DNA from: Lactococcus garvieae
GTDB taxonomy: Bacteria; Bacillota; Bacilli; Lactobacillales; Streptococcaceae
Direction of reading: 5' to 3'
Length of the DNA stretch: 64,000 bases
Assembly (NCBI RefSeq): GCF_016027715.1
Contig: NZ_CP065691.1
Coordinates: 310,001-374,000 of the forward strand
In this document: positions 6,975 through 14,402 of the stretch, in pieces
Position numbering within the stretch: position 1 is the stretch's first letter
How the letters are laid out: each line of letters opens with the position of its first letter
The notes under the pieces: generated by a model
Told to the model about the DNA's origin: nothing
What the model saw: the letters and a program-made list of their open reading frames with translations, nothing else
Database searches by the model: none
Made by a program: the position numbers and the translations under genes

Positions 6975-8261
6975 ATGGTAGTTGAAAATTTCGTACAAAT
7001 CCCAAACAAGATGTTTGTGGACACAAACAATGATGAAAAATTAGTATACGTTAAGCTATTGCAATCTCAAATGGTTGGGTATCTTGACAAAGATAACAGA
7101 ACAACAATGACAACAGTTCCTGTGTTAGTAACATTACTTGGTTGGAATAAAAGTCAATACTCAAATAAGAAAGTTATAACAGCTTTGAATGGTCTCAAAG
7201 AAAAATATTATATCAACTTTGAATCAACAAAAGATGTATTCGTTGTTGGAATCAACAAATGGAATGACAAAGAGAAATATGAACTTGATGTTGACTGGAG
7301 AGAAAGTAATGTTACTTTTAGCGGACACACACAAATCAAATACAGTGTTATTGATAATTTGTTAGAAGGTAAAGATTTCACTATCTATTCTTATACAGAA
7401 TATCGAACAATGAAAACTCATCAATACAGAATTTGTTATGAGGAATGGGGAATGGTTCTAGGTCTTTCTAAAAGTAATGCTTTTAAGAATGTAAATGATT
7501 CAGAGGTAATTGTTAAAGTTTCACATGGTTACAACAAGAACACTAAGAAACGAGAAACAAACTCTTACTTGACTTTTGATAAAGCAGAGCTTGTAGAGGA
7601 GACAGCTAAGAAACCTACTTATGAGGCTCAAGATGAATCAGAGAAAGTTTCAGAACCTGTTGTTGATGATGTTTCAGAAACTAAAGATTATGATGTTGCA
7701 GATGAGAAAGTAGAGGAAACAGTGGCAGAAACAATTAGCGATGAGGATATCAAAGATATCAAAGAACAATGGAAAAAGATAACTGGTAACACACGTGAAC
7801 AAAACATCTTGAACAAGATGAACGACAAACGAGTATATACAATTGAACATATGAAACAAATTCAAGACTTTAATTATCCAATGTCTTTGGAAATGTATAA
7901 AGTAATTCAAGACACTGATGATTATTACATTCGTAAATATGGTAAAAAGAAATTGGCAAGCAAATTGTTTAAAGATAATCATGCTGACAAACTTAATGCA
8001 GAGATTCATAAAGAAAATATCAAAAAACAAGAGGATGCAGAGAAAAATAAATATCGTTTCAAGAAATTCCTTTTGAAATATAGTAATGGTAAAACACAAT
8101 GGTTGGATTTTGAAACATTCTCAGATTGGAAAAAGATGAAACTGATTCAAGGTGATGATGATTACGGTTATGGATTTACCTCAGCAATGGTTGATGATGA
8201 AGGGCAAGGTGGTATTGTCAAAGTGTTGAGCTATAATGAGGCTATGAAATTTGTAGATTAG
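6975..8261 (+). CDS. Replication initiator-like protein (winged-helix)
   Basis: 428 residues. The N-terminus (about 1-85, NFVQIPNKMFVDT, VYVKLLQSQMVGYLD, TTVPVLVTLLGWNKSQYSNKK) resembles the winged-helix domain of phage and plasmid replication initiators. The middle (about 100-195) may be a second winged-helix module. An acidic Glu/Val-rich linker spans about 205-260, and a basic helical C-terminal part follows. Upstream lie AAAGG and the 52-bp repeats, a plausible origin. No helicase or primase is encoded nearby, so host replisome recruitment is implied. Assigned by pattern, not by a specific match. Confidence 0.6.
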   Translation: MVVENFVQIPNKMFVDTNNDEKLVYVKLLQSQMVGYLDKDNRTTMTTVPVLVTLLGWNKSQYSNKKVITALNGLKEKYYINFESTKDVFVVGINKWNDKEKYELDVDWRESNVTFSGHTQIKYSVIDNLLEGKDFTIYSYTEYRTMKTHQYRICYEEWGMVLGLSKSNAFKNVNDSEVIVKVSHGYNKNTKKRETNSYLTFDKAELVEETAKKPTYEAQDESEKVSEPVVDDVSETKDYDVADEKVEETVAETISDEDIKDIKEQWKKITGNTREQNILNKMNDKRVYTIEHMKQIQDFNYPMSLEMYKVIQDTDDYYIRKYGKKKLASKLFKDNHADKLNAEIHKENIKKQEDAEKNKYRFKKFLLKYSNGKTQWLDFETFSDWKKMKLIQGDDDYGYGFTSAMVDDEGQGGIVKVLSYNEAMKFVD

Positions 8262-8290
8262 TAAGTAGAAAGTAAATAGGAGAAATTATT

Positions 8291-8863
8291 ATGATGAACA
8301 AAGAACAAGAATTGATGAACAGAATCGCACAAGCACAACTTGAAGAATCTAAATTGGTTGAGGAATGGAAAGAGATTGAGGGATTTGATGGTTACATGAT
8401 TAGTAATCTCGGTCGTGTGATGAGTCTTAAGTATGGTAGAAAAAAATTTCTTAAAGGTGGTACAGCAGGTGATAACCGTACATATAAGAATGTTAAGCTC
8501 AATAAAGATGGAAAACAATATACTAGACTAGTTCATAGACTAGTCGCTGAGGCTTTTATTCCTAACCCTGAGGGCAAGAAAGAGATTAATCATATTAATC
8601 CAATGGATACTCACAACAACACTGTAGCGAACATTGAATGGTGTACACGTAGAGAAAACCTTGAACATGGTATGTGTATGGAAAAATCAGCAAAAGCTAG
8701 ACAAAAGAAAATCAAAGTTTTCATTAGTGAGTTTGATTCAATTGAATTTGAGTCTTGTAAAGAACTTTATGCTCAGTTAGAGATTTCTAAAACAGCTGTT
8801 ACTAATGCTATGAAAAAAGGTGTGACTTACAAAGGTATGAGATTTGAAAAGGTTGGTGCTTAA
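8291..8863 (+). CDS. Free-standing homing endonuclease (NUMOD4-HNH-NUMOD1)
   Basis: 190 residues. Residues about 24-60 are a NUMOD4 motif (EEWKEIEGFDGYMISNLGRV). An HNH nuclease follows, with VHRLVAEAFIPNP, EINHINPMDTHNNTVANIEW and CTRRENLEH. A C-terminal NUMOD1-like repeat (about 145-187) resembles the 6485 protein. AGGAG precedes ATG. Such proteins cut intronless relatives at a nearby site and spread by repair; no intron is seen here. It interrupts the early region between rep and small genes. Confidence 0.88.
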   Translation: MMNKEQELMNRIAQAQLEESKLVEEWKEIEGFDGYMISNLGRVMSLKYGRKKFLKGGTAGDNRTYKNVKLNKDGKQYTRLVHRLVAEAFIPNPEGKKEINHINPMDTHNNTVANIEWCTRRENLEHGMCMEKSAKARQKKIKVFISEFDSIEFESCKELYAQLEISKTAVTNAMKKGVTYKGMRFEKVGA

Positions 8864-8864
8864 G

Positions 8865-9002
8865 ATGGATTGGTTAGATACAAAAGAAAGTGTTCGTGTT
8901 TACAAAAAGATTATGAAAAAGAATATTAAGTATGATGAAAAGATTCGCTTGTGGGAACAAGAACTTAAAATTCATGGTGTAGTTGAGAAAGAAGTATTTT
9001 AG
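8865..9002 (+). CDS. Small hypothetical protein (45 aa)
   Basis: 45 codons starting 1 nt after the preceding stop (TAAGATG). The product, MDWLDTKESVRVYKKIM onward, is highly charged and probably helical. Phase and tight spacing support a real early gene; function unknown. Confidence 0.45.
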   Translation: MDWLDTKESVRVYKKIMKKNIKYDEKIRLWEQELKIHGVVEKEVF

Positions 9003-9016
9003 AAAGAGGAATGTTT

Positions 9017-9112
9017 ATGTTTAAGAAATTTACAAAGATGCAAGCAAAGTTGAACGAACAAGAAAAATTAGCTCAAGCAATCGAGGATAAATTAGAAAAG
9101 ATGGGGTACTAA
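9017..9112 (+). CDS. Very small charged protein (31 aa)
   Basis: ATG 9017 has AAAGAGGA 6 nt upstream. The 31-residue product is a single amphipathic, Lys/Glu/Gln-rich helix (begins MFKKFTKMQAKLNEQEK). Function unknown. Confidence 0.4.
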   Translation: MFKKFTKMQAKLNEQEKLAQAIEDKLEKMGY

Positions 9113-9179
9113 GAATGAGAGTAAAGAATGGATTCTCATAAGATTATAGGTGAATAGTTTTAATAGGAGAGGTTAGATA

Positions 9180-10145
9180 ATGATTAGTATTAAAGAAAAA
9201 GAGTTATTGATTAAAGAGATTATTGCGTTAACTGATACAGACCTTATGTATCTCAAAGAGTTAGATAGCGATGTTGATTATGATTGGAAGTATTTTGTTG
9301 CTTATAGGATTCGTGCAATGATTATGAAAAGGACATTAGAGCATAATCAACGTACAGCGATGTTCGCTGGTAAAGAACAGGCTGAACGCTTTGAGATGTT
9401 GAATGGTTATGTTTCTACATTATATGATGTAGATTATATTAGAAATGTTATTGATTGGGATGCAATATTTGTAGACCATGATTATCGCAGTGTTGCTGAA
9501 AATAAAGAGGATGTTATCAGAGTATTCGGCTATGAGGGATTCATAGAGTTCTTGGAATTAGTGGTTGAGTTTGATTTCATGAATAAGAATAGTGAGACCT
9601 TCAAAAATTTGTATAATGACTTTAGTTATGATATGCTTCCACTATTCAGGAAAGCACTGAGTAGAGCACTTGATTCTACAGACTTTACATTAAGTAACAG
9701 AGAGATAGCTACTTATGTTAATAAGGTTGTTGCTCATAAGTATTATGACTTAAAGCTTGAAAGCGATGGTAAGATAAGAGTTAAACACGGTGACAAATAT
9801 TATTACCCAGTTGCTAAGTTCAACGAGGAACAGGATGCTTGGATGTTGTTTATGAATAGAACATTTAGTTATATTGGTGTTGAACCATTAGAGGATGTAC
9901 TTACTAAGAAACAGTTCGAGTTCTTAAAGAGTGCATATGAGATATCTCAGAGCCACTATGAGAATAGAGATAAAGATTTCTTCAGATGGAATCATAAAGG
10001 CAGAATGATTGTTAACAAGAATTGTTTGGCAAAAGAGATTGGTGTGAGTGAACCTAACTACACTCAAACAATGAAAAGAATCAATCAAAGAATTGATATT
10101 GTGTGGGCTGACTTATTAAAAGCTGGCTTAAAGAAAATTGCATAA
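9180..10145 (+). CDS. Hypothetical early protein (321 aa)
   Basis: 321 residues, helical, acidic to neutral, no signal or membrane segment. GGAGAGG lies before the ATG. I do not recognise a family. The C-terminal stretch (SEPNYTQTMKRINQRIDIVWADL) looks like a helix-turn-helix-type end. Being the largest unassigned gene between replication and packaging modules, it could be a replication partner or a late regulator; this is inference from place only. Confidence 0.65.
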   Translation: MISIKEKELLIKEIIALTDTDLMYLKELDSDVDYDWKYFVAYRIRAMIMKRTLEHNQRTAMFAGKEQAERFEMLNGYVSTLYDVDYIRNVIDWDAIFVDHDYRSVAENKEDVIRVFGYEGFIEFLELVVEFDFMNKNSETFKNLYNDFSYDMLPLFRKALSRALDSTDFTLSNREIATYVNKVVAHKYYDLKLESDGKIRVKHGDKYYYPVAKFNEEQDAWMLFMNRTFSYIGVEPLEDVLTKKQFEFLKSAYEISQSHYENRDKDFFRWNHKGRMIVNKNCLAKEIGVSEPNYTQTMKRINQRIDIVWADLLKAGLKKIA

Positions 10146-10163
10146 AAGAAAGAGGGAAAGAAT

Positions 10164-10454
10164 ATGATTATTTTAATTTTGTTATTGGTTGGATTGGCAA
10201 CAGCAGGGATTGCACTTGGTAAAGGTTATGGCGGTAAAGAGGTAGTCAAATATTTCTTTAAGGGTATGCTGGTTTATGGATTCATTAAAGCAATTAAGAT
10301 GCCAAAGAAAGAAATGGAATTGACAGACTATATCAGCTTTAGTGTTGCTAAAGAGAAAGACAAAGCAAAGATTGCTGAGTATGAGGAACTTGGTTATGAG
10401 GTGGTTAGTATGAACGCTTTGATGACAAGAGTAACAATGAGAAAAGTTAAATAA
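10164..10454 (+). CDS. Small membrane-anchored protein
   Basis: 96 residues. An N-terminal hydrophobic segment (about 1-20, glycine-rich end) is followed by a second short hydrophobic stretch and a soluble C-terminal domain of about 45 residues (ELTDYISFSV, EEYEVV-like strands). AAGAGGGAAAG precedes ATG. Function unknown. Confidence 0.6.
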   Translation: MIILILLLVGLATAGIALGKGYGGKEVVKYFFKGMLVYGFIKAIKMPKKEMELTDYISFSVAKEKDKAKIAEYEELGYEVVSMNALMTRVTMRKVK

Positions 10455-10464
10455 GAATGATAAG

Positions 10465-10490
10465 AGAACAGCTTAGGTTGTTCTTTTTTT
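10465..10490 (+). terminator. Terminator ending the first early transcript
   Basis: AGAACA pairs with TGTTCT around an 8-nt loop, followed by seven Ts. Confidence 0.7.
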
Positions 10491-10581
10491 ATTACTCTTT
10501 TGTTATATGTTTGTTATGTTTTGTTAATAAGTGTAGTATTATTAATATATAGTGAGAGAAAGAATAAGAGAGGGAAAGAGA

Positions 10582-10800
10582 ATGAAACTAGAAATTACAG
10601 TTGATATTAAAAGTATTAATTATTCTGTAGTCAAGATTGGATTATTTGATTTTAATATATTCAATCATAAACAAAGAACTAAAGATAATGTTATACACAT
10701 TATTACTATTGAGACCTGTAAGAATAACAGTATCACAGAGACATTTGATACAAGGTCAAAAGCGATGGCTAGAATGAATGAGCTATCAAAGTATATGTAG
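10582..10800 (+). CDS. Small hypothetical protein (72 aa)
   Basis: ATG 10582 is chosen over an upstream GTG because GAGGGAAAGAG precedes it. The 72-residue product is beta-rich at the N-terminus (MKLEITVDIKSINYSVVKIG) with a short helix at the end. No recognised domain. Confidence 0.55.
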   Translation: MKLEITVDIKSINYSVVKIGLFDFNIFNHKQRTKDNVIHIITIETCKNNSITETFDTRSKAMARMNELSKYM

Positions 10801-10814
10801 AGGAGAAAGAGAAT

Positions 10815-10979
10815 ATGAAATTAGCAATTGAACAAGAAATTAATTTACGACAACGAGATGGTGAAACAGATGTTGACCACATCACTCGTATTGAATATGA
10901 AACTGGTAATGATGAGATGGAACAGGGTGAGGCTGTTCGATTAGTAGATTTGCTGAAAGAGTATGGAGGTAGTAAATAA
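10815..10979 (+). CDS. Small acidic protein (54 aa)
   Basis: 54 residues, begins MKLAIEQEINLRQRDGETDV; acidic, no membrane segment. AGGAGAAAGAG lies upstream and the stop overlaps the ATG of the next gene by one base. Unknown function. Confidence 0.55.
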   Translation: MKLAIEQEINLRQRDGETDVDHITRIEYETGNDEMEQGEAVRLVDLLKEYGGSK

Positions 10980-11185
10980 TGTTTGGGATTTTAATTAATG
11001 CATTGATTGTGTTGGCAATTGTATTTGTGATTGCAATGATTGTTATTGTAGTGTTTGCGACAATACAAACAATTAAAGGAAAGCGTAAGACTGAACAGGT
11101 TATCAATAAGACTTTCAATATTGATAGTTCAAATCCAGATGATTTAGTTAAGTTGATGAAAGAAAAGATTAATGAGGATTTTTAA
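10979..11185 (+). CDS. Small membrane protein (68 aa)
   Basis: 68 residues with one N-terminal transmembrane helix (about 4-28, Ile/Val/Ala-rich) and a basic then acidic cytoplasmic tail. It is coupled to the previous gene. A single-span architecture is compatible with a small holin or an envelope-modifying protein, but its early position and lack of a lysin partner argue against lysis. Confidence 0.55.
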   Translation: MFGILINALIVLAIVFVIAMIVIVVFATIQTIKGKRKTEQVINKTFNIDSSNPDDLVKLMKEKINEDF

Positions 11186-11237
11186 TATGCCATGTGAAGA
11201 TTGGTTCTATGAAGATTAAATTGTTTTGACAACAGTA

Positions 11238-11295
11238 AGCTGTAAGGGTTAAGGTTGGTTCGATTCCAACAACAGCTATAAGCACTTAAGTGCTT
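11238..11295 (+). ncRNA. tRNA-like minihelix unit 1 plus hairpin
   Basis: AGCTGT (11238-11243) pairs with ACAGCT (11272-11277). Inside lies a 10-nt linker containing GGGTT and a T-arm, GTTGG-TTCGATT-CCAAC (11254-11270). A78 takes the place of a discriminator base; no CCA is encoded. No D-stem and no anticodon arm are present. A perfect 16-nt palindrome (AAGCACTTAAGTGCTT, 11280-11295) follows. Canonical tRNA is excluded by length. Confidence 0.7.
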
Positions 11296-11363
11296 TATCT
11301 AAGTTTACTATTACATTCCTCCTATTATGTTATGTGAACTAGAGACATACCCACTATGTTTCT

Positions 11364-11429
11364 TAGATACCCTAGGTAGGTCAATGTGGGTTCGATACCC
11401 ACTGTATCTATTGCTTGTAATGAGCAAGC
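11364..11429 (+). ncRNA. tRNA-like minihelix unit 2 plus hairpin
   Basis: TAGATAC (11364-11370) pairs over 7 bp with GTATCTA (11404-11410). The linker is 15 nt with AGGTAGG. T-arm: GTGGG-TTCGATA-CCCAC (11386-11402). The following hairpin is GCTTG (11413-11417) with CAAGC (11425-11429) and a 7-nt loop. Stem sequences differ from unit 1, but the fold is identical. Confidence 0.72.
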
Positions 11430-11461
11430 CATTTAATAACTCCTACTTTACTACTATGGTA

Positions 11462-11521
11462 AGCAACATTGGTTTAACTACAGTTCGACTCTGTAGGTTG
11501 CTATTGGATTTAATAATCCAA
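11462..11521 (+). ncRNA. tRNA-like minihelix unit 3 plus hairpin
   Basis: AGCAAC (11462-11467) pairs with GTTGCT (11497-11502). The linker ATTGGTTTAAC carries GGTTT. T-arm: TACAG-TTCGACT-CTGTA (11479-11495), extendable by a C-G pair. The discriminator position is A11503. The next base begins a 7-bp hairpin, TTGGATT with AATCCAA (11504-11521). Confidence 0.72.
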
Positions 11522-11552
11522 AGTTCTTTTATTCCTTATTTATTTCTCTTAG

Positions 11553-11623
11553 TAGCTGTGATGGTTCGTTAGAAAGAGTTCGATTCTCTTTGCAGTTATT
11601 GGTTAGACATAAGAGCTAACCAA
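11553..11623 (+). ncRNA. tRNA-like minihelix unit 4 plus hairpin
   Basis: AGCTGTG (11554-11560) pairs with TGCAGTT (11591-11597), including G-U pairs; T11553-A11598 can extend it. The linker carries ATGGTTCGTTAG. T-arm: AAGAG-TTCGATT-CTCTT (11574-11590). The hairpin starts immediately: TTGGTTAG (11599-11606) with CTAACCAA (11616-11623), 8 bp. Confidence 0.72.
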
Positions 11624-11627
11624 ACTT

Positions 11628-11673
11628 TATTCTTTTTTTATTTCTATTCTTTTTTTATTTCTATTCTTTTTTC
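11628..11673 (+). repeat. Pyrimidine-rich 17-bp tandem repeat
   Basis: TATTCTTTTTTTATTTC occurs at 11628-11644 and 11645-11661, with a partial third copy to 11673. It follows unit 4 directly and precedes the terminator. It could be an unwinding or loading element, or slippage product. Confidence 0.7.
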
Positions 11674-11678
11674 TTCTT

Positions 11679-11724
11679 AAGAGTACAGGAATGTTTGTGA
11701 GACAAATGTTCCCAACTCTTTTTT
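11679..11724 (+). terminator. Strong terminator after the tRNA-like array
   Basis: Two-part stem: AAGAGT (11679-11684) with ACTCTT (11715-11720), and GGAATGTTTGT (11688-11698) with 11702-11712 including two G-T wobbles, then six Ts. It places the 3' end of the structured transcript. Confidence 0.85.
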
Positions 11725-12046
11725 GTTTTGTTTGAATGAGATAAATAAATTTATTTATTTGAGTAAGCACAACAGTATAAAAATTTCTGGAAAGAAATAA
11801 AAAAATAAAAAAGAAAATAAAATGGGAAAGATTTTTTGGAAAAGAAAATAAAAATAAAAAAATAATTCCCCCCGTTGAGAAAATTTTTCGAGAGAGTTTT
11901 ATGCACGAGAGAGCCATCGGAAAATCTCTCTCAGAAAATTGACCCCTCAAATAATTTCCAACAAAATCAGTAATAAACCAAGATTATCTCTTGGAATCTT
12001 ATTAAATCTAAGAGAATCCTAAGACACTTAGAGAAAGGACAGCGAA
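11725..12046. other. Non-coding packaging-start region, candidate cos
   Basis: This 320-bp AT-rich block upstream of the terminase small subunit has no gene. It has an 18-bp palindrome around 11750 (ATAAATAAATTTATTTAT), a C-run (CCCCCCG, 11868-11874), direct repeats CGAGAGAG at 11889 and 11906, and their partial inverse ATCTCTCTC at 11924-11932. An inverted repeat CCAAGA/TCTTGG follows near 11979-11995. This position and the nearby HNH gene suit a cos site, but the cut cannot be located from sequence alone. Confidence 0.4.
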
Positions 12047-12571
12047 ATGAGCAAGATTGATGAATTGAATAGTGAAAACGTTACAGCAGAAATTATTAAG
12101 AAAATTGAATCTGGAGCTACAGATATGAAAATATATAAAGCTCTCGGTGTCACAAACAAAACTTTTGATAAGTGGAAAGCTGAACATCAAGAGGAGTATG
12201 AGTTAGCGAAACAAAATGCTCACATCATCGCTCTCACCAAAGTTGAGGCTAAGCTAAACAAAAAAGTCCGTGGTGGATGGCGCAGAAAAGAAAAGTATGA
12301 GGTTGTCGATGGTGAGGAAATACTTGTATCTGTTGAGAGACAACAAGTTGACCCTTCTGAGAATGCTATCATCTTTTGGTTACGTTCTCATGCACCAGAA
12401 ATTTATGACCGTGCAACTATGAAACGATTAGAGCTAGAGGAAAAATCTACTGAGAATATTCAAGATATTATAAAGAAATTATCTGAGTTCAATGTTAACA
12501 ACTATACAAAAGATAACGTTGAGGTTACAGAGGATGAGATTAACAAGTTATTAGAGGAGGATTCAGAATGA
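12047..12571 (+). CDS. Terminase small subunit
   Basis: 174 residues. An N-terminal helix-turn-helix (about 15-55, IKKIESGATDMKIYKALGVT) binds packaging-site DNA. The middle part and the stretch about residues 105-125 (DPSENAIIFWLRSHAPEIYD) are typical of phage small-terminase/DNA-binding proteins. AGAAAGGA lies upstream. It forms a complex with the large subunit encoded 190 bp downstream. Confidence 0.82.
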   Translation: MSKIDELNSENVTAEIIKKIESGATDMKIYKALGVTNKTFDKWKAEHQEEYELAKQNAHIIALTKVEAKLNKKVRGGWRRKEKYEVVDGEEILVSVERQQVDPSENAIIFWLRSHAPEIYDRATMKRLELEEKSTENIQDIIKKLSEFNVNNYTKDNVEVTEDEINKLLEEDSE

Positions 12572-12738
12572 ATGATTTTATATTAGATGCAGTTCCAGAG
12601 ATTCAAGAGTTTGTTGGTGATGAATTGCTAAGTATTGATATACCTGATATTCAAGAAACCGTAGAGATAATTGATGAGGCAGTTGATGTTGATTTCAAAG
12701 ACGAATTACAATTCAATCTTCCTAAAATCAATAGTTAG
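12568..12738 (+). CDS. Small acidic protein between terminase genes (56 aa)
   Basis: 56 residues, strongly acidic (many Asp/Glu), begins MNDFILDAVPEIQEFVGDEL. Its ATG overlaps the terminase small-subunit stop, and GAGGAGG lies just upstream. Acidic composition could mean DNA mimicry or a packaging accessory; unknown. Confidence 0.55.
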   Translation: MNDFILDAVPEIQEFVGDELLSIDIPDIQETVEIIDEAVDVDFKDELQFNLPKINS

Positions 12739-12762
12739 ATATGGATAGAAAGGAATGATAGG

Positions 12763-14391
12763 TTGAAGTATTTAAAAGAGTATCTAGAATACAACAAAGA
12801 AAATAATATTCGTATGAATAAAGACATACGTAGACAGATTCAAAAACAGATACGTATTCATAAAAAATATATCTATCATCCTGAAAAAGTAGAACAAGCA
12901 ATTGACTTTATTGAAAGTAATTTCATGTTAACAACTGGTCAATTACAAGGCATTACGTTGTTACCGCCTCAAAAATGGTGGTATGAATTAATGCTTGGTT
13001 ACTACATGATTGATGAAAATGGCGATGAGGTCTTGTTAGTTAACGAGGTCTTTTTAAATGTCGGTCGTGGAACTGGTAAATCAACACTTATGGCAACACG
13101 AGTACTTGACTGGATGATTCTTGGTGGTCAGTTTGGTGGAACAAGTCAAATTATTGCCTATGATAACAACCAAGCAAAACATGTGTTTGACCAAGTAAGA
13201 GACCAAAGTAGAGCATCACTCTTGTTATCTGAAATGGATGATTTCAATATGTTCAACTCTACTAAACAAGGTCTTAAGTTTGAATCTATGAACACTAAGT
13301 TTGGTAAACAAACAAATGATGTTAATAGAGCACAAGGTGGTGATACTAGTTTGAATGTCTTTGATGAGGTTCATGTTTACAAAGATGACATCACAGAGGC
13401 TGTTAACAAAGGTTCTCGTATGAAACAAAAGAACTGGCAATCAATCTATATCACAAGTGGTGGAACAACTCGTAAGGGTCTGTATGACAAGCTTATCAAG
13501 CGTTTCACTAGTGATGCTGAATTTGAAAATGATAGGTCAGTATCTTTGATTTATAGACTTGAGAATGTAGACCAAGTTAAAGATAAACGTAACTGGTCAA
13601 TGGCTTTACCTCTGATTGGTAAGTTACCACGTTGGTCATCTGTAGAGGAAGAATATGAATTATCTAAAGGAGACCCAGCGTTACAAGTTAAGTTTCTAGC
13701 AATGTCAATGGGGATTGCAATGAATGATGTTCATGGTTACTTTACAGCTGGTGAGGTTATGAAACGTGAGTTTGATATGAATGTCTTTAGAAATGCCAAG
13801 ACATACGTTGGCATTGACTTAGCATTACACGGTGATTTAACATCAATTGCTTTTCTTACTCGTAAAGATGAAAGCTATTACTTACACACAATCAACTTTA
13901 CTACTCGTAAAGAGTTTGACAATCTCGATTATGACTTGCAAGAGCTATATATGAGATTTGAGGAAGAGGGGTCACTTATCATTCTTGACACTGGGAATGA
14001 TTATATGAAAGCAAAAGACCTCATCCCTTACATGGCTAAATTTAAGAAAGACACAGGATGTATATTCTCAATGGTTGGTTATGACAGAGCTAGATATGAG
14101 GTTCTTGAGAAACTAATTGAAAAGTTTTTCTTTGATAAAGACGGTGATAAACAGAAAGAGGTTCGACAAGGTTTTGCAATGTCTGATTACATCAAGATAT
14201 TTAAGTCTCAGATGAAACAAGGTGAGATTTATCATAACCAAGAATTACTTGAATGGTCGTTCATGAATGTTGCTGTGAAGGTCGGAACAAGTGATGACTT
14301 AATGTTTAAAAAGACAACTAACAGCAAAAAGATTGACCCACCAGTTGCTAGTGTCATAGCTCTACAAACCATGCTTAGAGATGAGTATTAA
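12763..14391 (+). CDS. terL: Terminase large subunit
   Basis: 542 residues, the usual length. The N-terminal ATPase has a Walker A at VGRGTGKSTLMA (about 103-114) and a Walker B-like NVFDEVHVYKD (about 197-207). The C-terminal nuclease has VGIDLALHGDLTS (first Asp) and LIILDTGNDY. Terminase_1/HK97-type packaging motor, acting at the portal. Start is TTG 12763 with AAAGGAA upstream; TTG starts recur in this phage. Confidence 0.93.
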   Translation: MKYLKEYLEYNKENNIRMNKDIRRQIQKQIRIHKKYIYHPEKVEQAIDFIESNFMLTTGQLQGITLLPPQKWWYELMLGYYMIDENGDEVLLVNEVFLNVGRGTGKSTLMATRVLDWMILGGQFGGTSQIIAYDNNQAKHVFDQVRDQSRASLLLSEMDDFNMFNSTKQGLKFESMNTKFGKQTNDVNRAQGGDTSLNVFDEVHVYKDDITEAVNKGSRMKQKNWQSIYITSGGTTRKGLYDKLIKRFTSDAEFENDRSVSLIYRLENVDQVKDKRNWSMALPLIGKLPRWSSVEEEYELSKGDPALQVKFLAMSMGIAMNDVHGYFTAGEVMKREFDMNVFRNAKTYVGIDLALHGDLTSIAFLTRKDESYYLHTINFTTRKEFDNLDYDLQELYMRFEEEGSLIILDTGNDYMKAKDLIPYMAKFKKDTGCIFSMVGYDRARYEVLEKLIEKFFFDKDGDKQKEVRQGFAMSDYIKIFKSQMKQGEIYHNQELLEWSFMNVAVKVGTSDDLMFKKTTNSKKIDPPVASVIALQTMLRDEY

Positions 14392-14402
14392 GAGGTAGAG
14401 AA

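Noticed and set aside
11327-11572. 81-codon open frame across the tRNA-like units
   Set aside because: It runs through units 2-4 and their hairpins, lacks a ribosome site, and its composition follows the RNA structure.
11238-11623. Ordinary or recently decayed tRNA genes
   Set aside because: Units are 41-47 nt, with no anticodon arm or D-stem, yet with fully kept pairing in acceptor and T stems.
11200-11730. GOLLD or ROOL large ornate phage RNA
   Set aside because: Size and location fit, but I see repeated small modules rather than the long conserved 3' architecture of those RNAs. A covariance search would settle it.
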